Shown: piece by piece, positions 57,907-64,000 of the stretch
How the letters are laid out: each line of letters begins with the position of its first letter
Numbering within the stretch: the first letter of the stretch is position 1
Assembly (NCBI RefSeq): GCF_024213375.1
Contig: NZ_JANAVJ010000010.1
Coordinates: 85,554 to 149,553, forward strand
Direction: 5' to 3'
Length of the DNA: 64,000 nt
Source of the DNA: Paenibacillus sp. MZ04-78.2
GTDB lineage: Bacteria; Bacillota; Bacilli; Paenibacillales; NBRC-103111
Notes under the pieces: generated by a model
What the model saw: the letters and a program-made list of their open reading frames with translations, nothing else
Database searches by the model: none
What the model was told of the DNA's origin: nothing
Program-made: the position numbers and the translations under genes

Positions 57907-58365
57907 ATGGAGGAGCTTCGGGCTATACTTCACAGCATCATCAAGAATCAGGAAGAAACCAACGCGAAAATTAGCGAGCTGAATCTGCAGTTAAGCGCCA
58001 AGATCGGCGAAACGAACGCGCGAATCGACCGATTGGATGAAAAGCTTAGTGCACGAATCGATGCCCTTGACGCGAAGATCGATAAAGTTGATACTCGACT
58101 CAGCGTGAAAATCGACTCTCTTGATGCGAAGACCGACGCCCTGGATGCAAAGGTCGACGAAGTCAACACAAGTCTCGGCGCCAAAATCGACTTTCTCGAT
58201 GCCCGGCTGGATCGCGTCCATCTGAGCTTGCAGAGCCAGATCGACGATGTCGGTTCGGACGTCAGACATATTAAACGGAGCATGCGTTTGTTCGAAAACG
58301 ATATGGATGCGACTTTGGACCGGATTAAGCGTCTGGAAGATCATATGGCCAAGCATCCCGAATGA
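57907..58365 (+). CDS. Coiled-coil repeat protein
   Basis: A 152-aa acidic protein that is almost entirely coiled coil. From about residue 20 to 105 it shows repeating units such as LDAKIDKVD, LDAKTDA and LDAKVDE, with Leu/Val/Ile every 3-4 residues. These alternate with Ser-Ala-Lys-Ile segments, a pattern seen in phage tail-fibre and other trimeric or dimeric coiled coils. There are no membrane or signal segments, no Cys and no enzymatic motif. GAAGGAGC precedes the ATG and a strong terminator follows the stop. The function is unknown. Confidence 0.7.
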   Translation: MEELRAILHSIIKNQEETNAKISELNLQLSAKIGETNARIDRLDEKLSARIDALDAKIDKVDTRLSVKIDSLDAKTDALDAKVDEVNTSLGAKIDFLDARLDRVHLSLQSQIDDVGSDVRHIKRSMRLFENDMDATLDRIKRLEDHMAKHPE

Positions 58366-58391
58366 GGAACCTTTCCCAAGGTTCCTTTTTT
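58366..58391. terminator. Bidirectional terminator
   Basis: Perfect 8-bp arms GGAACCTT and AAGGTTCC are separated by four bases and followed by six T bases on the plus strand. It lies between the convergent coiled-coil and corA genes. Confidence 0.8.
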
Positions 58392-58412
58392 GCAAATAAA
58401 AAAGGACCAGCT

Positions 58413-59348
58413 TCACAGCCAATCCTTTTTGCGGAACAATACAAACATGGAGATACCGACAATCGTTAAAAAAACGACCGCAGCGACTCCGCCGTACTCC
58501 CACTTCAAGCCGGGAATGTCTTGAAAGTTCATACCATAAACGCCGGTAATGAACGTAAGCGGCATGAAGATGGTCGTCAGCGCCGTAAACACGCGCATAA
58601 TTTCGTTCGCTCGGCTGGCGAGGGAAGATTGATAAGCCTCCCGTAAGTTCGCCATCAAGTCGCGGAACGTTTCGAATGTCTCGGATATTTTTACGGCGTT
58701 TTCATAAATATCGCCAAAATATTTTTTAAGCGGCTCGCTGACCAGCTTCAATTCTTTTTTGTGCAGCGTCGCGATGACCTCTTTTTGCGGAACAAGCACT
58801 TTCTTGAGCCATAAAATTTCGCTTCGCAGCCCGATGATTTCATTCAAATGCGACTTCTTCGTATGCATGAGAATGTCTTCTTCCAGCTTCTCGATCTTCG
58901 CTTCGATCCGGTCCCCGACGTTGGTGTAATTATCGACGATCAGGTCAATCAAGTGATACAGAAACTGGTCGGGAGCCGTAACTTCCTCTTCCCAGAGAAT
59001 CGGCTTCAAGGCGCGAATTTCGTTGATCTTTTGCCGCGTGATTGTGATGATATAGTGCTTTCCAAGAAATATATTGAGTGCGCGGAGAAAAATTTCCTCG
59101 TCGTCGAACCGGATGCTGTTGAACACGATAAAATAATGCGAATCGTACAGCTCAATCTTCGGCCGCTGCTCTTCTTCCGTTAGAACGTCCTCTATGGCGA
59201 GCTCGTGAAGATGAAATAAAGGCTGTAAGATCTCCAAATCCTCCGGCTCGGCATCGATCCAATAAAAGCCGTGCTGAGGCGGATCGATGGTTTGCATGAT
59301 GTCTTCCACTAGTGTAAAAATGCCGTCCTGAACTAAGCGTGCCTTCAT
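58413..59348 (-). CDS. corA: CorA-type magnesium transporter
   Basis: A 311-aa divalent cation channel of the inner membrane. The large cytoplasmic N-terminal domain is followed by two C-terminal membrane helices. The first ends in the selectivity signature YGMNF, seen within FITGVYGMNFQDIPG near residue 275, and the second is AAVVFLTIVGISMFVLF. The tail RKKDW is basic, as usual. The ATG at 59348 is chosen because AAGGGTGG lies about 5 bases upstream; an in-frame GTG three codons earlier overlaps that site. The length is normal. A good promoter lies about 256 bases upstream, leaving a long leader in which I could not recognise an M-box. Confidence 0.92.
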   Translation of the reverse strand: MKARLVQDGIFTLVEDIMQTIDPPQHGFYWIDAEPEDLEILQPLFHLHELAIEDVLTEEEQRPKIELYDSHYFIVFNSIRFDDEEIFLRALNIFLGKHYIITITRQKINEIRALKPILWEEEVTAPDQFLYHLIDLIVDNYTNVGDRIEAKIEKLEEDILMHTKKSHLNEIIGLRSEILWLKKVLVPQKEVIATLHKKELKLVSEPLKKYFGDIYENAVKISETFETFRDLMANLREAYQSSLASRANEIMRVFTALTTIFMPLTFITGVYGMNFQDIPGLKWEYGGVAAVVFLTIVGISMFVLFRKKDWL

Positions 59349-59603
59349 AGGTTCCACCCTTCCGTATTGATCGAATGGAACGCTCGGCCGTCTGCCTCCC
59401 GCGAGAAAACAGACCCTTAAGCTTCAGTCAGGCGCTGTTCGTCATCCTTACGCACAAAGAAACATGCGCATTCTCGAACGAATGGCAAACGATCGGGTTC
59501 CAAACGATAGATTCAATTGTGTTTGAACGTAGAAGCGACTTCCCGGGTCTCCGTCCATTCGATTGCTGCACCCCTTTAAGCGTGAAATGTCGAATACTTG
59601 TAT

Positions 59604-59632
59604 AGTATAACGCTCCAATTTTGAAAACACAA
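59604..59632 (-). promoter_or_regulatory. Putative corA promoter
   Basis: On the minus strand TTGTGT (59627-59632) and TATACT (59604-59609) are 17 bases apart, pointing to corA with a long leader of about 250 bases. Confidence 0.5.
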
Positions 59633-59794
59633 TGAGTTTGCAGTGCATTCGCGCATGGGAATAACTTATGCAAAATCCGGCCGAGTGGTGCGGGTTCAGA
59701 CGCTATCATTTTATGGAAAAGGTTCGGCTTGACGCTTGCTGTGATTTCGATTACATTAGTATTATCGAAAATAACTGAATAGATTCGGTTTCAC

Positions 59795-59826
59795 ACTCTT
59801 ATCAAGAGCAGATAAGAGTATTTTTT
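59795..59826 (+). terminator. Terminator at the island edge
   Basis: Perfect 9-bp arms ACTCTTATC and GATAAGAGT around a 7-nt loop are followed by ATTTTTT. No plus-strand gene precedes it directly. Confidence 0.65.
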
Positions 59827-59934
59827 GTGTAAATTTATATGAAACCCTTGATATATAAGGGGTTTTATTCATGATTAAGATAGTTTTTTCGGTTGTGGTC
59901 ACGTAAATGGTCACAGATTATACAGTAAAGCCAA

Positions 59935-61077
59935 TTACTGCAAAGGTTCATTTAGTAAATTACTTAATCTTTTTGCAGCTTCTTCTTGCATGTTAGGTAA
60001 CAAATGTGAATATGTGTCCAAGGTAATCGTAACACTACTATGCCCTAATCGTTCAGAAACAATTTTTGGATGAACTCCAATTTTCAATATAAGTGATGCG
60101 GATGTGTGTCTTAGATCATGGAAACGAATTGGAGTAATATTTAGTTCACGAATACTTTTTCTCATAAACTTTGTTAATGTATCAGCAAAAACGGGCTTGC
60201 CAATATTCGTACAAATTACAAGATCGTTATCTTGATACAACTCGCCTGCATTTTCTTTTTCTTCTTCAATCATGTGATATTGTTTCTTTAATTGGACCAT
60301 AACTTCATCAGAAATGGATATTGAACGAACACTAGAATTAGTTTTTGCTCCTTCAGTTATTCCTTTGGCATCATGTTCAAGTGTTTGTGTTACCCTAATT
60401 ATTTTGTTATCAAAATCAACGTTGCTCCATGGAAGTCCTAGAATCTCTCCCTGTCTCATGCCAGTATGGATAGCCAAATAAAAAGCAAGAAAATGTCTAT
60501 ATTTTTTTATATGCTCAAGAAATTTGTTAACTTCTTCAACATCCCAAACCTGTAGTTTTCTTTTAGATATTTGTGGACGATCTACATTTAAAGCAACATT
60601 TTCTTTAACATACTTCATCTTTTTTGCATAATTCAATGCGGTAACAACAATATTGAAGATTCTTTGGATTGTTGAATCAGATAAATTTTTGCCTTTATCC
60701 GTTTTCTTTGTCCTTAGATACTTTATAAATTCTTCGATATCGTCAGAACTTAATTTTGCAAGTTGTTTTAATCCAATATTTGAGGCAGCAATATGATTAA
60801 CTATATACGATTTATAGGAATCCACCGTTAATCTGGTCATATTCCCTTTTTTCGATTCAATCCATTTTTCCATCAACTGGACAAGGGTATTTTTAGATGG
60901 TTCCAAATAAGTGCCGTCATTAACTTCTGTAAGTAATTTTGCTAATGCGATTTCTGCTTCTTTTTTTGTAGCGAAGCCCCGCTTCTTTTTTTGTTTCCTC
61001 TCCCCATCCTTTCCAACATCTACAACATAATAATATTTGCCTGTGTTCTTATCTTTCTTTATAGAACCTGATGCCAA
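59935..61077 (-). CDS. int: Tyrosine-type site-specific integrase
   Basis: A 380-aa recombinase of phage/ICE type. The N-terminal 55 residues form the AP2-like arm-binding domain (GKYYYVVDVG, KKRGFATKKEAEIAL). A core-binding SAM-like domain follows (about 60-160), then the catalytic domain with Arg in HTGMRQGEILGL (about 208), HDLRHTSASL (about 320), LGHSS (about 345) and the nucleophile Tyr in LDTYSHLL (about 355). All catalytic residues are present, so it is probably active. The start is a TTG at 61075-61077, chosen because AAAGGAG sits 8 bases upstream. The gene is AT-rich compared with the chromosome. No excisionase gene was identified nearby. Confidence 0.92.
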   Translation of the reverse strand: MASGSIKKDKNTGKYYYVVDVGKDGERKQKKKRGFATKKEAEIALAKLLTEVNDGTYLEPSKNTLVQLMEKWIESKKGNMTRLTVDSYKSYIVNHIAASNIGLKQLAKLSSDDIEEFIKYLRTKKTDKGKNLSDSTIQRIFNIVVTALNYAKKMKYVKENVALNVDRPQISKRKLQVWDVEEVNKFLEHIKKYRHFLAFYLAIHTGMRQGEILGLPWSNVDFDNKIIRVTQTLEHDAKGITEGAKTNSSVRSISISDEVMVQLKKQYHMIEEEKENAGELYQDNDLVICTNIGKPVFADTLTKFMRKSIRELNITPIRFHDLRHTSASLILKIGVHPKIVSERLGHSSVTITLDTYSHLLPNMQEEAAKRLSNLLNEPLQ

Positions 61078-61113
61078 TTTATAAACACTCCTTTCACATG
61101 TGGATAAGGAATA

Positions 61114-61404
61114 TTATAACATCAAACTCTTATCTATTAAAGATTCATATTGATAAGATATAAAATCAGGTTGAATATTCTGAATTAAAGGAATTGTCCA
61201 CAAAATATCCCCAACTGAAATGTCAAACTTTGAAGCGGGAAAACATGTACTTAGGTTAACAACGACAAACTGTGTTTCGCTTTTTTGATCATTGATTTTG
61301 TAGCTTACAGTTACAGGGAATAGCAAAGCTTTGATGCTATTTGCAGCGCCAACAAAGATAGGCCCTTGCCGCAATAATTGCGAACAAGAGCCGTTTTTTT
61401 GCAT
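61114..61404 (-). CDS. Possible small hypothetical protein
   Basis: A 96-aa frame upstream of the integrase gene. The residues show a plausible beta-rich pattern (LLFPVTVSYKI, TQFVVVNLST) but no recognised family, and no ribosome binding site precedes the ATG. It may be a decayed fragment of a larger element gene, or not coding. Confidence 0.3.
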   Translation of the reverse strand: MQKNGSCSQLLRQGPIFVGAANSIKALLFPVTVSYKINDQKSETQFVVVNLSTCFPASKFDISVGDILWTIPLIQNIQPDFISYQYESLIDKSLML

Positions 61405-61490
61405 TATTCCACAAAATCAAAATCGCCGCTCAAAGCTGAAAATTAAAAATCTTCCGTTTTTGAAGCAGCTTTCCCCCAGTATTCCCCATT

Positions 61491-61706
61491 TTATTTATTC
61501 AATCGTAAGAGACTTCTTATCAAACTTACTGTGATAATCAACGATACAATTGCAATAATGAATAACGCAACTAACGATATGAGACTTTGCATTTGTAGAG
61601 TTAAATTTATGCTATCGAGAATTAAAATTCTTGTGATTTGCAGGATTATATAAAAGACAGAAATGAATATTAATAATCCGGCGATAAATTTAATTATTTT
61701 GTGCAT
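61491..61706 (-). CDS. Small two-helix membrane protein
   Basis: A 71-aa protein with two long hydrophobic segments (about residues 5-26 and 42-64) and a basic end, so a two-pass membrane protein. GGGAGTG lies 6 bases before the ATG. It lies 123 bases after the gene for a secreted protein, in the same direction. Small membrane proteins beside secreted proteins on mobile elements are sometimes immunity factors, but nothing in the sequence shows this. I do not recognise the family. Confidence 0.6.
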   Translation of the reverse strand: MHKIIKFIAGLLIFISVFYIILQITRILILDSINLTLQMQSLISLVALFIIAIVSLIITVSLIRSLLRLNK

Positions 61707-61829
61707 ATCACCACTCCCTAAATTATTTCAGGGTTGGTTAGGATTAACATTCACCAACCCTGAGAACAATTATATTACGTGATAGCCCGTCTCGTAAATC
61801 CAAATTTTCGGGAATGGGAAAATGCAAGC

Positions 61830-62912
61830 CTATTTCTTTACAATGTATTTTTCAATGCTTGGAGCGGCCTTACTTTCACGTGCTTCCTTTAAGTAGTCTA
61901 AAGTCTCAAAAGTGCCAATGTCTTGTACTACTTTAAATTGAAGCATAATTTTTGAATTAGCTTGTAACTCTTTCGTTAAGTTCCCATTGAAAGCCCACCT
62001 AAGGATATCTCCACTTGCGTCCTTAAAACCAAGAATAGTGTAGTTGTTGTTTGAATCAAAGGAGACACTTTGAATTTCATCTTCGAAAATGATATTGTCT
62101 CCTACTACAAAATCCTTAAAAACAGAAACTTGCTCTTTTAATTCATTATCATACAATTGATTATATAAATCTTTTGCGGTTAAACTATTCTTTTTATTAA
62201 TAGAAGCATAATTTTTGTGTGTTTTTGAAGGTAAAATATAGGTTTTACCATTGTTCTCTTCAACTGCAAGGACTTCTTTTCCGTCAGTTTTTCTTATTAA
62301 TTGAGGTGTATTGTTCGGGGAGGTTTTATAAAAAGTTGGGTAACCTGGTTCTCCAAATTTCCAAACTTGTACCCACAAGTCCCAGTTTGTTGCAGCTGTA
62401 TTAACCCATCGCACAGTATACCATCCACTATTTGGAGCTGAGTAATTAACATGTTGATTATGGGTGGCTGTGCTTGAAACAACATCATTACCGCTGCTGT
62501 CTGTAATAATAATAGAAATTTTATCGAGCCAATTCAGAAGAGACGTTTGTCCAAATGCATCAATTTCATTCTTAGCGTAATCAACGTGAACATCGTGCTT
62601 TGCTGAAGCACCATATCCAGAATTGCCTTTATTATTAAACCCAATTGTTCCTGAACTTACGGTTGTTTTTGATGGGTAATCATTCGATGTTGCTTCTCTT
62701 GAAAAGAGATACGTATTTCCAAGATACTTAATGACATTAAAACCAAGACTTGCCCACGGAATCTTAATTGCGCTTTGAGAATATAAATCTGCCTCCTTGT
62801 TAGCAGTATTGTTTACGCTTGGAGCATCTGCGGATGCAAAGGACTGAGCAGAAGAAAAAGCAGTAGCGAGTGATAAGATAGCTGTTAAGATTATTTTGTT
62901 TTTTTTAATCAT
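61830..62912 (-). CDS. Secreted protein of unknown function
   Basis: A 360-aa protein with a clear Sec signal peptide: a basic start (MIKKNK), a hydrophobic stretch of about 15 residues and a likely cleavage after AQSFASA near residue 28. The start at 62912 is chosen because GAGGTG lies 8 or 9 bases upstream; the ATG six codons earlier has no site. The mature protein looks beta-rich, with GWYTVRWVNTAATNWDLWVQVW near the middle. The C-terminal 150 residues (VVGDNIIFEDEIQSVSF, YTILGFKDASGDILRWAF) resemble an OB- or jellyroll-like domain. It contains no Cys, no LPXTG anchor and no catalytic motif that I recognise. It is AT-rich and sits in the island with a small membrane protein gene after it. 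Confidence 0.75.
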   Translation of the reverse strand: MIKKNKIILTAILSLATAFSSAQSFASADAPSVNNTANKEADLYSQSAIKIPWASLGFNVIKYLGNTYLFSREATSNDYPSKTTVSSGTIGFNNKGNSGYGASAKHDVHVDYAKNEIDAFGQTSLLNWLDKISIIITDSSGNDVVSSTATHNQHVNYSAPNSGWYTVRWVNTAATNWDLWVQVWKFGEPGYPTFYKTSPNNTPQLIRKTDGKEVLAVEENNGKTYILPSKTHKNYASINKKNSLTAKDLYNQLYDNELKEQVSVFKDFVVGDNIIFEDEIQSVSFDSNNNYTILGFKDASGDILRWAFNGNLTKELQANSKIMLQFKVVQDIGTFETLDYLKEARESKAAPSIEKYIVKK

Positions 62913-62970
62913 TCTTGTCGCACCTCTCATTTTTTATTAGGGTAAAAGAAGTAAAGAAAAGCAACAATGC

Positions 62971-62988
62971 TTAAAAAAGAGCTAGCAT
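62971..62988 (-). other. Possible five-codon leader peptide
   Basis: On the minus strand AAAGGAGAG lies just before ATG CTA GCT CTT TTT TAA, upstream of the secreted protein gene. An overlapping ATG CTA TGC TAG is also possible. It may be a translated leader, or chance in AT-rich sequence. The rest of the 310-bp gap up to 63226 shows nothing else that I can support. Confidence 0.25.
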
Positions 62989-63226
62989 AGCATCTCTCCT
63001 TTAGGAATAATGGATGAACAATTCGTCGTGCCTCATCGTTCCAACATAATTTATCATAATCTTATAAAATATGGGATAGGAATTAATATCTATTTTTATT
63101 TCTAATATTTCTTCAAAATAAACAAGTAATTGAAATCAATTCCAATTAACAGTTAATCTTTGTAGAAACTTATCGAATCGTTGCATCTCATGTAAGAATT
63201 AGTCGATTATTATAAAAATCAATTAA

Positions 63227-63255
63227 TTGTAAAACGAAATGTACTTTGCTATAAT
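63227..63255 (+). promoter_or_regulatory. Promoter of the XRE regulator gene
   Basis: TTGTAA (63227-63232) and TATAAT (63250-63255) are 17 bases apart, and TG two bases before the -10 makes it an extended -10. It lies 44 bases before the start codon. Confidence 0.7.
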
Positions 63256-63298
63256 TGACCAATGTAAAAACTTAAACAAAAAAGGAAGGTTATGTATT

Positions 63299-63520
63299 AT
63301 GGTGGATATTAAGCATCGGAATAACACCATCGCAGATTTCATCTTCCAACTTAGAAAAGAAAAAAAATTGACATACGCGAATCTTGAGAGGATTACGGGT
63401 GTAAGTAAACCTGTACTCCATAAAATTGAAACAGGAATTACAAAGCGTCCTGAATTTAAAACAGTAAAAGCGATCACGAGTGCTTTGCCTGATGTCATCA
63501 GCCACTTTAATTGTCGGTGA
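63299..63520 (+). CDS. Small XRE-type helix-turn-helix regulator
   Basis: A 73-aa DNA-binding protein consisting of one Cro/CI-type helix-turn-helix domain. It runs IADFIFQLRKEKKLTYANLERITGVSKPVLHKIETG, followed by a helix containing EFKTVKAITSAL. The start at 63299 has GGAAGG 9 bases upstream and follows a strong promoter, so the longer in-frame start is rejected because it lies inside the promoter. It has no sensor domain. It is transcribed away from the secreted protein gene and could repress that gene or the element's own functions. It is AT-rich like the rest of the island. Confidence 0.78.
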   Translation: MVDIKHRNNTIADFIFQLRKEKKLTYANLERITGVSKPVLHKIETGITKRPEFKTVKAITSALPDVISHFNCR

Positions 63521-63527
63521 ATTCGGA

Positions 63528-63550
63528 ACCGCCAATGACGGTGGCTTTTT
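63528..63550 (+). terminator. Terminator of the XRE gene
   Basis: CCGCC and GGTGG pair with one G-T wobble around a 6-nt loop, followed by C and five T bases, 8 bases after the stop. Confidence 0.55.
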
Positions 63551-63632
63551 GCATGCGTCACCGACATGGATATGGCGTTTAGATTTAGGCTAACAGACTG
63601 ACGCCAAAAGGAAAAGACCCGCCATTGGCAGG

Positions 63633-63845
63633 TCAGTTCAGAAGTAAAACTCGGTATTTGGTTTTCGTATGGAGCCAAAACTTCACGCCTCCAAAAGCAA
63701 CGTACCACTCCGTATCAAGCTCCAGATTCGCTGGGAAGAATAGGTTACCCAACTCAAACATAATCGGATCCCCGCAATGCAACAGTCTCCTTCCATCGTA
63801 GACACGCCAACGACGAGTCTCTTGGTGAAATCGCAGTTCATGCAT
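63633..63845 (-). CDS. DUF5348-like small protein
   Basis: A 70-aa protein resembling the DUF5348 family of small proteins common on phages and mobile elements. It shows an RRWRVYDGRRLLHCGDPI start, a middle LELDTEWYVAF and a short C-terminal strand. It looks like a compact beta barrel and has no known function. GGAGGTG lies 6 bases before the ATG, so it is very probably expressed. Its GC content is higher than in the integrase region, so it may belong to a different element or to the flanking chromosome. Confidence 0.6.
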   Translation of the reverse strand: MHELRFHQETRRWRVYDGRRLLHCGDPIMFELGNLFFPANLELDTEWYVAFGGVKFWLHTKTKYRVLLLN

Positions 63846-63857
63846 AGCGGCACCTCC

Positions 63858-63956
63858 TCACTGTTCCTTGAATTCGCTTAAGACACGGCCTACGTGAATC
63901 GCGTCAATTAGCTTGTCTTTCCGGTACAGCGTCAAGCAAGGCGGCTGTGCAAACAT
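63858..63956 (-). CDS. Possible 32-aa protein upstream of the DUF5348-like gene
   Basis: A short frame (start MFAQPPCLTL, end LSEFKEQ) whose stop lies 12 bases before the DUF5348-like start codon. It ends just at that gene's ribosome binding site, as coupled small genes often do. The ribosome binding site before its ATG is weak. No family is recognised. Confidence 0.3.
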   Translation of the reverse strand: MFAQPPCLTLYRKDKLIDAIHVGRVLSEFKEQ

Positions 63957-64000
63957 TGTTCATCTCGCGGCAAATGCCACGTGTGTGCGCATAAATTGCA

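Larger units (their letters stand above)
59349..59934. other. Gene-free interval between corA and the integrase
   Basis: This 586-bp stretch holds the corA promoter, a plus-strand terminator-like stem, an imperfect stem AAACCCTT/AAGGGGTTT near 59850-59873 that could end the integrase transcript, and a TGGTCAC direct repeat near the integrase stop. No ORF with a credible ribosome binding site and no tRNA was found. Base composition turns AT-rich at about 59750, probably marking the island edge. Confidence 0.5.
59780..63520. mobile_element. AT-rich integrated island with tyrosine integrase
   Basis: Composition falls sharply to AT-rich from about 59.75 kb until about 63.5 kb, against the GC-rich flank. 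The segment carries an integrase next to its left edge, a small membrane protein, a secreted protein and an XRE regulator, and no housekeeping genes. This fits an integrated element or its remnant. Attachment sites were not identified, the right end is uncertain and the element may run past the window. Confidence 0.55.

Noticed and set aside
59349..59603. Magnesium riboswitch (M-box) in the long corA leader
   Set aside because: I looked for the conserved M-box core on the minus strand and found only a weak partial likeness (GGGAGGCAG), so it cannot be supported. A covariance-model search would settle it.
59640..59790. tRNA gene as integration target next to the integrase
   Set aside because: A GGTTCAGAC stretch was noticed, but no cloverleaf, acceptor stem or proper T-loop could be built.

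Overview
The window looks like a Paenibacillaceae chromosome, most likely Paenibacillus. The core is GC-rich with strong GGAGG-type ribosome binding sites. It carries giant multimodular NRPS genes with a predicted 2,4-diaminobutyrate (Dab) module, and a CcpA-type cre site. The genus is inferred from gene content; no rRNA or tRNA gene was seen.

Region 1 (1-35.9 kb, plus strand): three collinear NRPS genes, the first cut by the window edge. They hold nine adenylation domains, four epimerases and a terminal thioesterase. Reading the binding pockets by eye gives (acyl?)-D-Ile/Val, D-Ser, D-aromatic, Thr, Ser, D-Dab, aromatic, Ser-like, Val/Ile, then release. The first condensation domain resembles lipo-initiating starter domains but is incomplete. 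Each gene boundary has a complete C domain at the end of one protein and a half C domain at the start of the next.

Region 2 (36-39.9 kb): housekeeping genes, namely a 5'-3' exonuclease, an acyl-CoA thioesterase, a DUF3055-like protein and dihydroxy-acid dehydratase (ilvD).

Region 3 (39.9-47.8 kb, minus strand): a compact class I lanthipeptide cluster. One promoter reads through four small precursor genes and then lanB, an ABC exporter and lanC. The precursors share an FDLDV leader box. Their cores are Cys-rich with a 5-residue period, and a Ser/Thr sits three residues before nearly every Cys, predicting a chain of small lanthionine rings joined by single Tyr, Phe or Ile residues. This is the most novel-looking system here. 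No leader protease, immunity genes or dedicated regulators are present.

Region 4 (48-56.2 kb, plus strand): phenylalanine/tyrosine catabolism. It contains phenylalanine dehydrogenase behind a cre site, a DUF1450 protein, 4-hydroxyphenylpyruvate dioxygenase, an unknown 314-aa protein, fumarylacetoacetase, homogentisate dioxygenase, a TrpR/YerC-like regulator and an NhaC-type antiporter. No recognisable maleylacetoacetate isomerase is present, so the unknown protein is of interest.

Region 5 (56.2-59.7 kb): a small conserved protein, an HRDC-domain protein behind a structured leader that ends in a terminator, a coiled-coil repeat protein and a CorA transporter.

Region 6 (about 59.8-63.5 kb): a markedly AT-rich island with a tyrosine integrase, a small two-helix membrane protein, a secreted protein of unknown function and an XRE regulator. 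Beyond it are a DUF5348-like protein and a possible tiny ORF at the window edge.
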